Notes: generated by a model not told the origin, from the sequence alone. A stretch of DNA of 64,000 bases from Catellatospora tritici (GCF_019083965.1 NZ_JAHRCY010000003.1:537368-601367); one strand, 5' to 3'; shown: positions 40,788 to 50,801, numbered from the stretch's first letter. Numbers and translations are program-made.

Positions 40788-41384
40788 ATCAGCGTCGAGC
40801 CACGCGTCAACGATCAGATCCGGGCACGAGAGGTCCGACTGGTCGGCCCTGAGGGTGAGCAGGTGGGCATCGTCCCACTGGAGCGCGCCCTGCAGCTGGC
40901 CGCCGATGTCGACCTGGACCTGGTCGAGGTTGCGCCCATGGCACGTCCTCCGGTCTGCAAGCTCATGGACTTCGGCAAGTTCAAGTACGAGAGCGCGCTC
41001 AAGGCCCGGGAAGCCAGGCGTAACCAGCAGCAGACGGTCATCAAGGAGATGAAGCTCCGACCGAAGATCGACTCGCACGACTACGAGACCAAGAAGGGTC
41101 ACGTCGTGCGGTTCCTCAAGGCCGGGGACAAGGTCAAAGTGACGATCATGTTCCGAGGCCGCGAGCAGAGTCGCCCGGAGCTGGGCTTCCGGCTCCTGCG
41201 CAAGCTCGAGGAAGAGGTCGCGGAGGTCGGTTTCGTCGAGTCGTCGGCGAAGCAGGACGGCCGAAACATGATCATGGTGCTGGCGCCGCACCGCGGTGGC
41301 AAGGTCGCCGTCGCCCGCAAGGGCGAGGACGATTCGCTGCCCGACGCGGACGAGACCGTCGCCGAGCCGACGGCGCAGGCCTGA
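40788..41384 (+). CDS. infC: Translation initiation factor IF-3 (AUC start codon)
   Basis: Prevents 50S joining and proofreads the initiator codon. 198 residues: the N-domain ([22 protein letters not shown]) and C-domain ([27 protein letters not shown]). The frame has a stop at 40776-40778, and the first ATG/GTG/TTG is GTG 40863, which would delete the conserved N-terminal 25 residues. ATC at 40788, 4 nt after GAGGAGG, restores them exactly. E. coli infC uses AUU, and IF-3 discriminates against such codons to regulate itself; the same logic fits here. Acidic C-terminal tail. rpmI and rplT follow. Confidence 0.93.
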   Translation: MSVEPRVNDQIRAREVRLVGPEGEQVGIVPLERALQLAADVDLDLVEVAPMARPPVCKLMDFGKFKYESALKAREARRNQQQTVIKEMKLRPKIDSHDYETKKGHVVRFLKAGDKVKVTIMFRGREQSRPELGFRLLRKLEEEVAEVGFVESSAKQDGRNMIMVLAPHRGGKVAVARKGEDDSLPDADETVAEPTAQA

Positions 41385-41454
41385 CGCCTCGATGAGGCAC
41401 CAGCCGCCCGGCCCCCGCCGGGTGGCCACTCAGTAATCAGGGGAGAACCTCGTA

Positions 41455-41649
41455 ATGCCGAAGATGAAGCGCCACAGTGGCATGGGCAAGCGGGTCAAGG
41501 TGACCGGCTCGGGCAAGATCCTGCGTCAGCAGACTGGCCTGCGCCACCGCCTGGAGGTCAAGGCCTCCAGCGAGACCCGCAGCCTGAGCGGCACGGTGGA
41601 GGTCGCCAAGGCCGACTTGAAGCGCATCAAGAAGATGCTCGGCCGCTGA
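41455..41649 (+). CDS. rpmI: Ribosomal protein bL35
   Basis: A 64-residue basic 50S subunit protein: MPKMKRHSGMGKRVKVTGSG, LRHRLEVKASSETRSLSGTVEV. ATG 41455 with GGGGAGAA upstream. Second gene of infC-rpmI-rplT. Confidence 0.96.
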   Translation: MPKMKRHSGMGKRVKVTGSGKILRQQTGLRHRLEVKASSETRSLSGTVEVAKADLKRIKKMLGR

Positions 41650-41732
41650 CGCGCGCCAAACGAAACGGGCGGAACCGGTAGCACCACCGACCCACGCCGG
41701 TTCCACACGCAGACCTACCAAGGAGAAGACGA

Positions 41733-42107
41733 ATGGCACGCGTCAAGCGGGCGGTCAACGCCCAGAAGAAGCGCCGCACCCTGCTCGAGGCCGCCAGCGG
41801 TTACCGGGGCCAGCGCTCCCGCCTGTACCGCAAGGCGAAGGAGCAGATCCTCCACTCGATGCAGTACGCCTACCGCGACCGCAAGGACCGCAAGGGCGAC
41901 TTCCGGCAGCTGTGGATCACCCGCATCAACGCGGGGGCTCGCGCCAACGGCATGACCTACAACCGCCTGATCCAGGGCCTCAAGCTGGCCGGTGTCGAGG
42001 TGGACCGCAAGATCCTCGCCGACATGGCCGTCAACGACGAGGCGGCGTTCGCCGGCATCGTGGCGGTGGCCAAGAAGGCCGTCGCCGAGGCTCAGGCCGC
42101 CGCCTGA
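41733..42107 (+). CDS. rplT: Ribosomal protein bL20
   Basis: A 124-residue 50S assembly protein, known as an autoregulator of this operon in other bacteria. [38 protein letters not shown] and the [28 protein letters not shown] core are canonical. AAGGAGAA precedes ATG 41733. The methylase gene starts 5 nt after its stop. Confidence 0.97.
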   Translation: MARVKRAVNAQKKRRTLLEAASGYRGQRSRLYRKAKEQILHSMQYAYRDRKDRKGDFRQLWITRINAGARANGMTYNRLIQGLKLAGVEVDRKILADMAVNDEAAFAGIVAVAKKAVAEAQAAA

Positions 42108-42112
42108 TCCCG

Positions 42113-42928
42113 TTGACCCAGCACCACTTCCGACCCGGGGACCCGCTGTTCACGCAGCGAACTCCCCGGGTCGTTTCCGCGGTCAAGCTGCTGCGCCGCC
42201 GTGACCGGGACAAGGCCGGGCGCTTCCTGGCCGAGGGTCCGCAGGCGGTCCGCGAGGCGCTGGCCGCCGGGGCGGTACGCGAGCTGTTCGTCACCGAGTC
42301 CGGCCGCACCCGCCATCGCGACCTGCTGCGCGGCGAGCCGTTCTCCGTCGTCACCGACGAGGCGATGGACGCCCTGGCCGACACGGTCGTGCCGCAGGGC
42401 GTGGTCGCCGTCTGCGACCTGCTCGACGTCGCCCTCGACGCGGCGCTGGCCAAGCGGCCGAAACTGGTCGCGGTGGCGGTCGAGATCCGCGATCCGGGCA
42501 ACGCCGGTACGGTCCTGCGCACCGCCGACGCCGCCGGGGCCGACGCGGTGGTGTTCGCCGGGGACGCGGTGGACCCGTACAACCCCAAGTGCGTGCGCTC
42601 CTCGGCGGGCAGCCTGTTCCACCTCGACGTGGTCCGCGCCCCCGACGCCGCCGCCACCCTGGCCGCCCTGCGCGGGGCGGGCCTGCGCACCCTGGCCACC
42701 TCCGGCTACGGCGCCGCCGACCTCGACGACCTGATCGACGACGGCTCGCTGGCCGCGCCCACCGCCTGGCTGTTCGGCTCCGAGGCGCACGGCCTGCCCG
42801 ACGACCTGCGTGACGCCGCCGACGCGGCCGTCCGGGTGCCGATCCACGGGCGGGCGGAGAGCCTGAACCTCGCGGCCGCCGCGGCGATCTGCCTCTACGC
42901 CTCCGCCCGCGCCCACCGCCCGAGGTAA
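42113..42928 (+). CDS. TrmH/SpoU-family RNA 2'-O-ribose methyltransferase
   Basis: A 271-residue SPOUT methylase: an N-terminal substrate-binding domain (VKLLRRRDRDKAGRFLAEGPQAVREALAAG) and a C-terminal knotted SAM domain with motif 1 IRDPGNAGTVLRTADAAGADA, motif 2 AWLFGSEAHGLPDDL and motif 3 VPIHGRAESLNLAAAAAICLY. Modifies rRNA or tRNA ribose; the precise target is not assignable. TTG 42113 is used because it lies 5 nt after rplT and gives the expected N-terminus. Ends just before the element D cluster. Confidence 0.9.
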   Translation: MTQHHFRPGDPLFTQRTPRVVSAVKLLRRRDRDKAGRFLAEGPQAVREALAAGAVRELFVTESGRTRHRDLLRGEPFSVVTDEAMDALADTVVPQGVVAVCDLLDVALDAALAKRPKLVAVAVEIRDPGNAGTVLRTADAAGADAVVFAGDAVDPYNPKCVRSSAGSLFHLDVVRAPDAAATLAALRGAGLRTLATSGYGAADLDDLIDDGSLAAPTAWLFGSEAHGLPDDLRDAADAAVRVPIHGRAESLNLAAAAAICLYASARAHRPR

Positions 42929-42932
42929 GGGA

Positions 42933-42997
42933 GAGCCCCTTCTTATCGCGCGAAGGGCCCCTTCTTATCGCGCGTAGCGGAAGGGCCCCTTCTTAAC
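42933..42997. repeat. Tandem AAGGGCCCCTTCTT repeats (element D family)
   Basis: Three units: a shortened one at 42933-42952, a complete 22-nt unit AAGGGCCCCTTCTTATCGCGCG at 42953-42974, and AAGGGCCCCTTCTTA at 42981-42995. The GGGCCC cores pair with one another and can form alternative hairpins; the first unit may terminate the infC operon. The same unit forms the hairpin at 31173-31216. Confidence 0.8.
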
Positions 42998-43061
42998 CCC
43001 GCGACACGGTGCGCAGGCGGCGGCGGGGCGAACGGGGATGCGGGCCGGACTCGGCGGGCGG

Positions 43062-44333
<1,272 letters not shown>

Positions 44334-44334
44334 C

Positions 44335-46815
44335 ATGAAGGTTGGCCTTTCCTGGCTGCGGGAGTACGTCGACCTGCCCGCCGACCTCACCGCCGCGGAT
44401 CTCGATCTGGCGCTGAACAACCTCGGCATCGAGGTCGAGGAGATCCACGACCAGCGCCACTCGGTGCAGGGCTCGCTGGTGGTCGGCAAGGTGCTGACCG
44501 TTGAGGAGCTGACCGGGTTCAAGAAGCCGATCCGGTTCTGCACCGTCGACGTCGGCCAGGCCAACGGCACCGGCGCCCCACAGGAGATCATCTGCGGGGC
44601 CCGCAACTTCGCCGAGGGCGACCTCGTCGTGGTCATCCTGCCCGGCGGCGTGCTGCCCGGCGGGTTCGAGATCGGCGCGCGCAAGACGTACGGGCGCAAC
44701 TCGCACGGCATGATCTGCTCCGCCGCCGAGCTGGGCCTGTCCGGCGACCACGACGGCATCATCATCCTGCCGACCTCGGTCGACGCGGTGCCCGGCGACG
44801 ACGCCCGCGCGGTGGTCGGCCTGGACGACATCGAGGTGCACGTCACGGTCACCCCCGACCGCGGCTACCAGATGTCGGTACGCGGCCTGGCCCGCGAGCT
44901 CGCCCATGCCTTCAAGGTGCCGTTCCGCGACCCGGGCCTGGCGCTCGCGCCCGGTGCGACCGCGACCCCGGCCTGGCCGGTCACGGTGCTCGACACCGAG
45001 GGCTGCGACCGGTTCGCCGCCCGCCAGGTGCGCGGCATCGACCCGGCCGCGCCGACCCCGGCCTGGATGGCCAAGCGCCTGCTCACCGCCGGTGTCCGGA
45101 CGCTCGGACTGGCCATCGACATCACGAACTACGTGATGCTGGAGCTGGGCCAGCCGATGCACGCCTTCGACGCCGACCGGATCACCGGCGGCCTCGTGGT
45201 GCGCCGCGCCACCGAGGGCGAGAAGCTGACCACCCTCGACGGCCAGGCCCGGGTGCTGTCCGCCGAGGACATGGTGATCTGTGACGACACCGGTCCCGTG
45301 TCGCTGGCCGCCGTCATGGGCGGGCAGACCTCCGAGGTCGTCGACGGCACGGCCAACGTGCTGTTCGAGGCGGCGCACTGGGACCCGACCATGGTCGGCC
45401 GGACCGCGCGGCGGCACAAGCTGTTCAGCGAGGCGGCCAAGCGCTGGGAGCGTGGCGTCGACCGGCAGCTGTGCCTGGTCGCGATCGAGCGCGCGGTGTC
45501 GCTGCTGGTCGAGCACGGCGGCGGCCAGGCGGCCGCGGACATCCTCGACATCAACCACGCCCCGGACCCGGTCATGATCTCCATGCCCGGCGACCGGGCC
45601 AGCCGTTTGATCGGCGTCGACTACTCGGTCGACCGCGTCGGTGACCTGCTCACCGAGGTCGGCTGCGACACGGCCGTGTACGACGACCACGTCGACGTCA
45701 TCCCGCCGTGGTGGCGCCCCGACCTGCGCGAGACCGCCGACCTGGTGGAGGAGGTGGTGCGCCTGGACGGGTTCGAGAACGTGCCCAGCGTGCTGCCGAT
45801 CGCTCCGCCCGGCAACGGCCTCACCCCGTCGCAGCGGCGCAAGCGGACCGTCGGTCGGGCGCTGGCCGAGCAGGGGTACGTCGAGGTGCTGTCGTACCCG
45901 TTCGTCTCCGCCTCGGTGCTGACGACCCTGGGCCTGCCCACCGAGACCGTCAAGCTGGCCAACCCGCTGTCGGACGAGGAACCGCTGATGCGGACCAGTC
46001 TGCTGCCCCCGCTGCTGGCGGCGCTGCGGCGCAACGTCGGCCGTGGCCAGCGCGACCTGGCCCTCTACGAGCAGGGCCTGGTCTTCCTGCCCGACCTGTC
46101 GGCCGGTGTCCCGCCGGTGATGGGGGTGGCCGGGCGGCCCGACCCCGCGCTGTGGGAGAAGGCCAACGCCAGCGTCCCCGCCCAGCCGTGGCACGTCGCC
46201 GCGGTGCTGTGCGGCGAGTTCGAGCGTTCCGGCTGGTGGGGCGCGGGCCGGGCGGCGTCCTGGTCCGACGCCGTGCAGGCGGCGCGCGACGTGCTGTCGG
46301 CCGCCGCGGTGCCCGCCGCCTCGGTGACGATCAGCGCCGCGGAGAAGTCGCCGTGGCACCCGGGCCGGTGCGCCGCGATCTCCGTCGACGGGGTCGTGGT
46401 CGGCTACGCGGGCGAGCTGCACCCGGCTGCCTGCGCCGCGTTGGACCTGCCCAAGCGCACCTGCGCGATGGAGCTGGACCTGGACGCGGTGCCGCTGCCG
46501 GGCACCACGCCCGCGCCGGTGTTCTCGACGTACCCGCCCGCGCTGATCGACGTGGCGCTGGTGCTGCCCGCGGCGGTGCCCGCGGCGCAGGTCGAGGCGG
46601 CCCTGACCGAGGGCGCGGGTCCGCTGCTGGAGTCGGTGCGGCTGTTCGACGTGTACACGTCCGACCAGCTCGGGGCCGAGCAGCGCTCGCTGGCGTACAA
46701 GCTGACCTTCCGGGCGCCGGACCGCACGCTGACCGTCGAGGAGGCCGTCGCCGCGCGCGACGCCGCCGTGGCGGTCACGGCCGAGCGTTTCGGCGCGGTG
46801 CTGCGCGGCGCCTGA
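44335..46815 (+). CDS. pheT: Phenylalanyl-tRNA synthetase beta subunit
   Basis: 826 residues with the usual domain order: N-terminal tRNA-binding OB fold (about 40-150, GARNFAEGDLVVVILPGGVLPGG), B3/B4 editing domain (about 210-390), B5 helix-turn-helix, inactive synthetase-like core, and the C-terminal ferredoxin-like anticodon-binding FDX-ACB domain (about 730-826). Full length. ATG 44335; the last base of its stop is the first base of the downstream ATG. Confidence 0.97.
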   Translation: MKVGLSWLREYVDLPADLTAADLDLALNNLGIEVEEIHDQRHSVQGSLVVGKVLTVEELTGFKKPIRFCTVDVGQANGTGAPQEIICGARNFAEGDLVVVILPGGVLPGGFEIGARKTYGRNSHGMICSAAELGLSGDHDGIIILPTSVDAVPGDDARAVVGLDDIEVHVTVTPDRGYQMSVRGLARELAHAFKVPFRDPGLALAPGATATPAWPVTVLDTEGCDRFAARQVRGIDPAAPTPAWMAKRLLTAGVRTLGLAIDITNYVMLELGQPMHAFDADRITGGLVVRRATEGEKLTTLDGQARVLSAEDMVICDDTGPVSLAAVMGGQTSEVVDGTANVLFEAAHWDPTMVGRTARRHKLFSEAAKRWERGVDRQLCLVAIERAVSLLVEHGGGQAAADILDINHAPDPVMISMPGDRASRLIGVDYSVDRVGDLLTEVGCDTAVYDDHVDVIPPWWRPDLRETADLVEEVVRLDGFENVPSVLPIAPPGNGLTPSQRRKRTVGRALAEQGYVEVLSYPFVSASVLTTLGLPTETVKLANPLSDEEPLMRTSLLPPLLAALRRNVGRGQRDLALYEQGLVFLPDLSAGVPPVMGVAGRPDPALWEKANASVPAQPWHVAAVLCGEFERSGWWGAGRAASWSDAVQAARDVLSAAAVPAASVTISAAEKSPWHPGRCAAISVDGVVVGYAGELHPAACAALDLPKRTCAMELDLDAVPLPGTTPAPVFSTYPPALIDVALVLPAAVPAAQVEAALTEGAGPLLESVRLFDVYTSDQLGAEQRSLAYKLTFRAPDRTLTVEEAVAARDAAVAVTAERFGAVLRGA

Positions 46816-47705
46816 TGTTCATCCCCGAACTGATCGCACCCAAGCGGGTCATCGCCGGACGCGAGTTCGACTTCGACCGCCAGGTCGCGGTCATGGCGGT
46901 GGTGAACCGGACCCCCGACTCGTTCTACGACCAGGGGGCCACGTACGCGCTGGACAAGGCGGTCGCGGCAGTCGATGCCGCGGCCGCCGCCGGCGCGGAC
47001 TGGATCGACATCGGCGGGGTCAAGTTCTCGCCCAACGGCGGGGAACTGCCCGCCGAACAGGAACTGGACCGGGTGCTGCCGGTGGTGCGGGCCGCCGCCG
47101 CGCGGCACCCGCACCTGGTGATCAGCGTGGACACGTTCCGCGCCGACGTGGCCCGCGAGTGCCTGGACGCGGGCGCGCACGTCGTCAACGACACCACCGG
47201 CCTGCACGACCCGGCGCTGGCCGACCTGGTCGCCCAGCGCCCCGGCACCCAGCTGATCATCACGCACAGCCTGGCCAAGCCGCGCACCCACTACCCGAAG
47301 CCGCAGTACGCCGACGTCGCCGGGGAGATCGCCGCGTTTCTGCGGGCCCGCGTCCAGGTCGCGCTGGATCGGGGGGTACGGCCGGAGCAGATCGTCATCG
47401 ACCCCGGTCACGACCTGAACAAGAACACCTTCCACACCCTCGAACTGACCCGGCGCATGTCCGAGATCACCGCCATCGGCTACCCCTGCCTGGCGGCGGT
47501 CTCCAACAAGGACTTCGTCGGCGAGACGCTGGACCGCCCCCGCGAGCAGCGCCTGTCCGGCAGCCTGGCGGCGGCGGTCACCTGCGTCCTGCTCGGCGCC
47601 CGCATCGTGCGCATGCACAACGTCGCCGAGTCCGTCGACGCGGTGCGCATGACCGAGGCGATCATGGGCTGGCGGCAGCCGGCCTACACCGTGCACAACA
47701 TGTGA
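46815..47705 (+). CDS. FolP2-type dihydropteroate-synthase-like protein
   Basis: A 296-residue TIM-barrel protein of the dihydropteroate synthase family. The diagnostic strip reads MAVVNRTPDSFYDQGATY rather than the DHPS NVTPDSFSDGG, and IDIGGVKFSPNG replaces the DVGGESTRPG loop. These are features of mycobacterial FolP2, a paralogue found not to make dihydropteroate. Other conserved parts: ISVDTFRADVARECL, DPGHDLNKNTFHTLELTRR and AAVSNKDFVGETL. So its true reaction is unknown. ATG 46815 overlaps the pheT stop by 1 bp, and the RibD_C-like gene follows 9 nt downstream. Confidence 0.85.
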   Translation: MFIPELIAPKRVIAGREFDFDRQVAVMAVVNRTPDSFYDQGATYALDKAVAAVDAAAAAGADWIDIGGVKFSPNGGELPAEQELDRVLPVVRAAAARHPHLVISVDTFRADVARECLDAGAHVVNDTTGLHDPALADLVAQRPGTQLIITHSLAKPRTHYPKPQYADVAGEIAAFLRARVQVALDRGVRPEQIVIDPGHDLNKNTFHTLELTRRMSEITAIGYPCLAAVSNKDFVGETLDRPREQRLSGSLAAAVTCVLLGARIVRMHNVAESVDAVRMTEAIMGWRQPAYTVHNM

Positions 47706-47714
47706 GGGGCGTGG

Positions 47715-48422
47715 ATGCGCAGGCTGTGGCCCGTACCGGAGCAGGAGCTGGACCAGGAGGGGCTGCTCGCGGCGTATCCGCGCGGCGAGCGGGCGCTGGT
47801 CCGGCTCAACATGGTGTCGTCGCTGGACGGCGCGGCGACCCTCGGCGGGCGCTCCGGTGGGCTGGGCAGCCCGGCCGACCAGGCGCTGCTTGGGCTGCTG
47901 CGAGCGCAGGCCGATGTGGTGCTGGTGGGGGCGGGGACGATCCGGGCCGAGGGGTACCTCGGGCCGCTGATCGGCGACGCCCTGGTCGCGCTGCGGGATG
48001 CCGCCGGGTTGGCGCCGCATCCACGGCTGGCGATCGTCAGCGGCCGCCTCGACCTCGACCTCGACGTGCTCACCACGTCCCCGGCGCGTCCGCTGCTGGT
48101 CACCTCGGCCGAGGCCGTCGTGCCACCGGCCTTCGCGGCGGCCGCGGACGTGGTTCGGGGCGGTGATCCGGCGGAGATGCTGGCCGGGCTGCGCGAACAC
48201 GGCCTCGGACAGGTGCTGTGCGAGGGCGGACCGGGGCTGGCCGGGCAGTTCGCGGCGGCGGATCTGCTGGACGAGGTGTGCCTGACGCTGAGTCCGGTGC
48301 TGGCTGGGCCGGGGGCCTCGCGGATCGTGGCGGGGGAGGCGGCGATGGAGCCCCGGCGGCTCGCGCTCGCGCACACCCTGACCGACGGCACCCACCTGTT
48401 CCTGCGCTACCGCCGCCCATGA
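47715..48422 (+). CDS. RibD_C/dihydrofolate-reductase-fold pyrimidine reductase-like protein
   Basis: A 235-residue NADPH-dependent reductase of the RibD C-terminal domain family without a deaminase half: RLNMVSSLDGAATLGGRSGGLGSPADQ, VVLVGAGTIRAEGY, VLCEGGPGLAGQFAAADLLDEVCLTLSPVLAG. The genuine riboflavin enzyme RibD is at 33106-34194, so this is likely a paralogue acting on another pterin- or pyrimidine-like substrate. Directly after the FolP2-like gene (9 nt), strongly suggesting they work together. ATG 47715. Confidence 0.85.
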   Translation: MRRLWPVPEQELDQEGLLAAYPRGERALVRLNMVSSLDGAATLGGRSGGLGSPADQALLGLLRAQADVVLVGAGTIRAEGYLGPLIGDALVALRDAAGLAPHPRLAIVSGRLDLDLDVLTTSPARPLLVTSAEAVVPPAFAAAADVVRGGDPAEMLAGLREHGLGQVLCEGGPGLAGQFAAADLLDEVCLTLSPVLAGPGASRIVAGEAAMEPRRLALAHTLTDGTHLFLRYRRP

Positions 48423-48431
48423 TCTGAAATC

Positions 48432-48471
48432 GTGGACGCTGGGTGCTGCCCTGACAGCTCCCAGCGTCCAC
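48432..48471. terminator. Hairpin between convergent RibD_C-like and MFS genes
   Basis: Arms GTGGACGCTGGG (48432-48443) and CCCAGCGTCCAC (48460-48471), with further partial pairing in the centre. It lies 10 bp past the reductase stop and 45 bp before the MFS stop, a plausible bidirectional terminator though the 3' side (AATCCC) has no U-run. Confidence 0.65.
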
Positions 48472-48515
48472 AATCCCGGATCACTCCCGCGACCAGGGCC
48501 GGGTCGCCCGGCCGG

Positions 48516-49775
48516 TCAGGCCGGGACCGGCTCCGCTGCTGCCGGAGCGGTCGCGGGCGTGGGCGCGTGCAGACTGCGCACTCCCCGCGACGCCACCATC
48601 GCCAGCACCACCACCGCGTTGATCCCGGCCGCCGCGAGCAACGCGTTCGAGGTGCCCATGGCGGCAGCGGCCGGACCGGCCGCGATCTGCCCCAGCGGCA
48701 CCGCGAGGATCGACCCGAGGATGTCGTACGCGTACACCCGGGCCAGCCGGTCCGACGGGATGTGCTGCTGTAGCGACATGTCCCAGGCGATGGCGAACTG
48801 CTCCACCGCCGCCCCGCTGAGGAAGCCGACCACGGCCAGCACCGCCAGCGACCCCGGCCACTGCGCCAGCGTCACCAGGAACACCACCTCGGCCAGCATG
48901 CACACGGACCCGACCAGCAGCGGCCGCCGCAGCTTGAGCCGCAGCGCCACCAGCGCGCCCGCGACCATGCCCGCGGTCTCGACGGCGAGCACCAGACCCC
49001 ACCCCGAGCGCCCGATGGTGCCGTCGGCGACGGTGGGGCCGAGCACGTTGAACCCGCCGACCCACGTCGCGTTGAGGATCATGAACGCGAGTACGACGAT
49101 CCACACCCAGCTGCGCGAGGTGAACTCGGTCCAGCCGACGCGCATGTCGGCGAGCATCCCCTGCCGGGGGGCGGCGCGGTCGCGTACGTCGGTGACCCGG
49201 ACCAGGGCGAAGAACAGCGCGCCGACGGCGAAGGTGACCGCGTCGACAGCCAGGCCCCAGCCGGGTCCGGCCGCGGCGACGAGCAGACCGCCCAGGGCCG
49301 CGCCGCCGATCATCGCGGCGTTGCCGGACAGGCGGTTGAGCGCGTTGGCCTGCTGGAGCAGGTCACCGGGGACGGTCTGGGGCACCAGGGCGGCGGTGGC
49401 GGGCAGGGAGAACGCGCTGACCATGCCGTTGACGGCACCGAGCGCCATCAGCAGCGGGACGGTCGCCGAGCCGGTGAGCACCAGGACCGCGACGGCGGTC
49501 TGGGTGGCGGCGGCCAGGAGGCTGGAGCCGACCATGACCAGGTGCCGGGGCAGCCGGTCGGCGATGACGCCGCCGAACAGCACGAACACGACGTTGGTGA
49601 GCGACCGGGCGCCGACGACCAGGCCGAGGGCGCTGGCGGAGTGGGTCAGGTCGAGCACGGCGAAGGCGAGCGCGATCGGGGCGATGGCGTTGCCGAGCAG
49701 ACTGATCAGGCGGCCGAGGGCGAGGTTGCGGAACGCGGGGTGGCGCAGCGGGGACAGGGCGGCGGCGAGGGTCAC
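48516..49775 (-). CDS. Major facilitator superfamily transporter (MFS_3/EntS-like)
   Basis: A 419-residue integral membrane protein with about 12 hydrophobic segments. The N-terminal RNLALGRLISLLGNAIAPIALAFAVLDLTHSASALGLV and the GGVIADRLPRHLVMVGSSLL loop are typical of the subfamily containing EntS and macrolide exporters. The substrate is unknown; the likely role is export of a small molecule. The GTG start at 49775 overlaps the stop of the ArsR-type regulator (GTGA), so both genes form one operon. Confidence 0.9.
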   Translation of the reverse strand: MTLAAALSPLRHPAFRNLALGRLISLLGNAIAPIALAFAVLDLTHSASALGLVVGARSLTNVVFVLFGGVIADRLPRHLVMVGSSLLAAATQTAVAVLVLTGSATVPLLMALGAVNGMVSAFSLPATAALVPQTVPGDLLQQANALNRLSGNAAMIGGAALGGLLVAAAGPGWGLAVDAVTFAVGALFFALVRVTDVRDRAAPRQGMLADMRVGWTEFTSRSWVWIVVLAFMILNATWVGGFNVLGPTVADGTIGRSGWGLVLAVETAGMVAGALVALRLKLRRPLLVGSVCMLAEVVFLVTLAQWPGSLAVLAVVGFLSGAAVEQFAIAWDMSLQQHIPSDRLARVYAYDILGSILAVPLGQIAAGPAAAAMGTSNALLAAAGINAVVVLAMVASRGVRSLHAPTPATAPAAAEPVPA

Positions 49776-50344
49776 GGTTCTTCCATTCGGAACAGGGCAA
49801 TCGTGGCGCTGACGTGCAGCGTTCCGGGGGTGTGCGGGCGGCGGGCGCGGCGGTGCAGGTCGTCGCCGGCGGCGGCGATCCGGTCGCGGATCTCGCGCCA
49901 GTCGTCAGGGTCGACCCAGAACTCGGCGTCGGCGAGGAAGTTTCCGCGGGCGGCGAGCATGGACCGGGCACGCCGTTGCAGTTCGGTGGCGAGCGCGGCG
50001 TAGACCAGGCGGGAGCCTTCGGGGTCGCTGACGGGCTCGGGCCGGTCGGGGTGCAGGACCAGATCGCGGTCGAGGTCGTATCGGTAGCGCTTGGCGCGGC
50101 CGCCGCGCACCTGCTCCTGCTCGGCGACGGTGATGGTGCCGTTGGCCAGCAGCAGGCGCAGGTGGTAGCTGGCGTTGGCGTGGGTGAGGTCGAGTTCGCG
50201 GGCGACCTCGGCGGCGCTCATGGCCGCGCCGGTGAGCAGCGACAGGATGCGCAGCCGGATCGGGTGGGCCAGAGCGCGCAGCCCGCCGGTGACGGCCCGC
50301 AGGGACGGCTCGTCGACTGGAGCGTCCGCATCTCCCAAAGACAT
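49772..50344 (-). CDS. ArsR-family transcriptional regulator
   Basis: 190 residues: a winged helix at about 20-95 (RALAHPIRLRILSLLTGAAMSAAEVARELDLTHANASYHLRLLLANGTI) followed by a helical C-terminal extension. No metal-binding Cys cluster is visible, so a non-metal ligand is likely. ATG 50344 is preceded 7 nt upstream by TAGACT with TTGACG at 18-nt spacing, indicating a leaderless transcript; GTG 50362 would lie inside the promoter. It probably represses itself and the MFS transporter. Confidence 0.9.
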   Translation of the reverse strand: MSLGDADAPVDEPSLRAVTGGLRALAHPIRLRILSLLTGAAMSAAEVARELDLTHANASYHLRLLLANGTITVAEQEQVRGGRAKRYRYDLDRDLVLHPDRPEPVSDPEGSRLVYAALATELQRRARSMLAARGNFLADAEFWVDPDDWREIRDRIAAAGDDLHRRARRPHTPGTLHVSATIALFRMEEP

Positions 50345-50351
50345 GTTGGGG

Positions 50352-50381
50352 AGTCTAGGCACACCTTTCGGCGACCGTCAA
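50352..50381 (-). promoter_or_regulatory. Promoter of the ArsR-MFS operon
   Basis: On the reverse strand TTGACG (50376-50381), an 18-nt spacer and TAGACT (50352-50357). The -10 ends 7 nt before the ATG at 50344, so the transcript would start at or near the codon itself. Confidence 0.65.
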
Positions 50382-50536
50382 AGAGTTATTGGGGAGTCGG
50401 CGGACGGGGGTGAAGTTCTCCCGTCGTTCACGTCCGTCGGTGGGCACGTCGCGCCGTGGTTCGGGCAACCTGGGTCCGGGATCCAGTGGAAGCTGGAGAT
50501 GGGGGTCGGGTGGGGGAGCGGTCGACGGAGGTGGAC

Positions 50537-50785
50537 GTGGAGCGGCACGAGCTGGTGTTGGCCCTGCTGGAGTCGGGGCAGCCGCCCGAGTCGTTCCAGA
50601 TTCCGGGCGTGCACGAATACCTGCCGCCGCACACCGAGTTCTGGTTCCTGCGGCAGGCGGGGCCGCGCTGGGAGGTCGGGGCGTACGCGCGCGGCGAGTA
50701 CGAGGTGCGCGAGTCCTTCGACAGCGAGACCGCGGCCTGCGCCTGCCTGTTCGAGGTGCTCGTGGGCACGCCCCCGCTCGGGTGA
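50537..50785 (+). CDS. Small hypothetical protein
   Basis: An 82-residue protein not recognised with confidence. MERHELVLALLESGQPPESFQIPGVHEYLPPHTEFWFLRQAGPRWEVGAYARGEYEVRESFDSETAACACLFEVL (written here in shortened form as motifs VERHELVLALLESG, FWFLRQAG, WEVGAYARGEYEV, ETAACACLFEVL) has a strand-rich middle and a closing helix. It resembles small actinobacterial proteins that occur alone or beside toxins as possible immunity proteins, but no toxin gene is adjacent. GTG 50537 has GGAGG (50527-50531) with 5-nt spacing; in-frame GTG codons at 50531, 50510 and 50456 are alternatives. Confidence 0.55.
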   Translation: MERHELVLALLESGQPPESFQIPGVHEYLPPHTEFWFLRQAGPRWEVGAYARGEYEVRESFDSETAACACLFEVLVGTPPLG

Positions 50786-50801
50786 GTGACCGGCACCTCA
50801 C

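Noticed and set aside
42933..42997. CRISPR-like array (three 15-22 nt direct repeats)
   Set aside because: Units are adjacent with no spacers, lack the repeat length of CRISPR arrays, and no cas gene is near.
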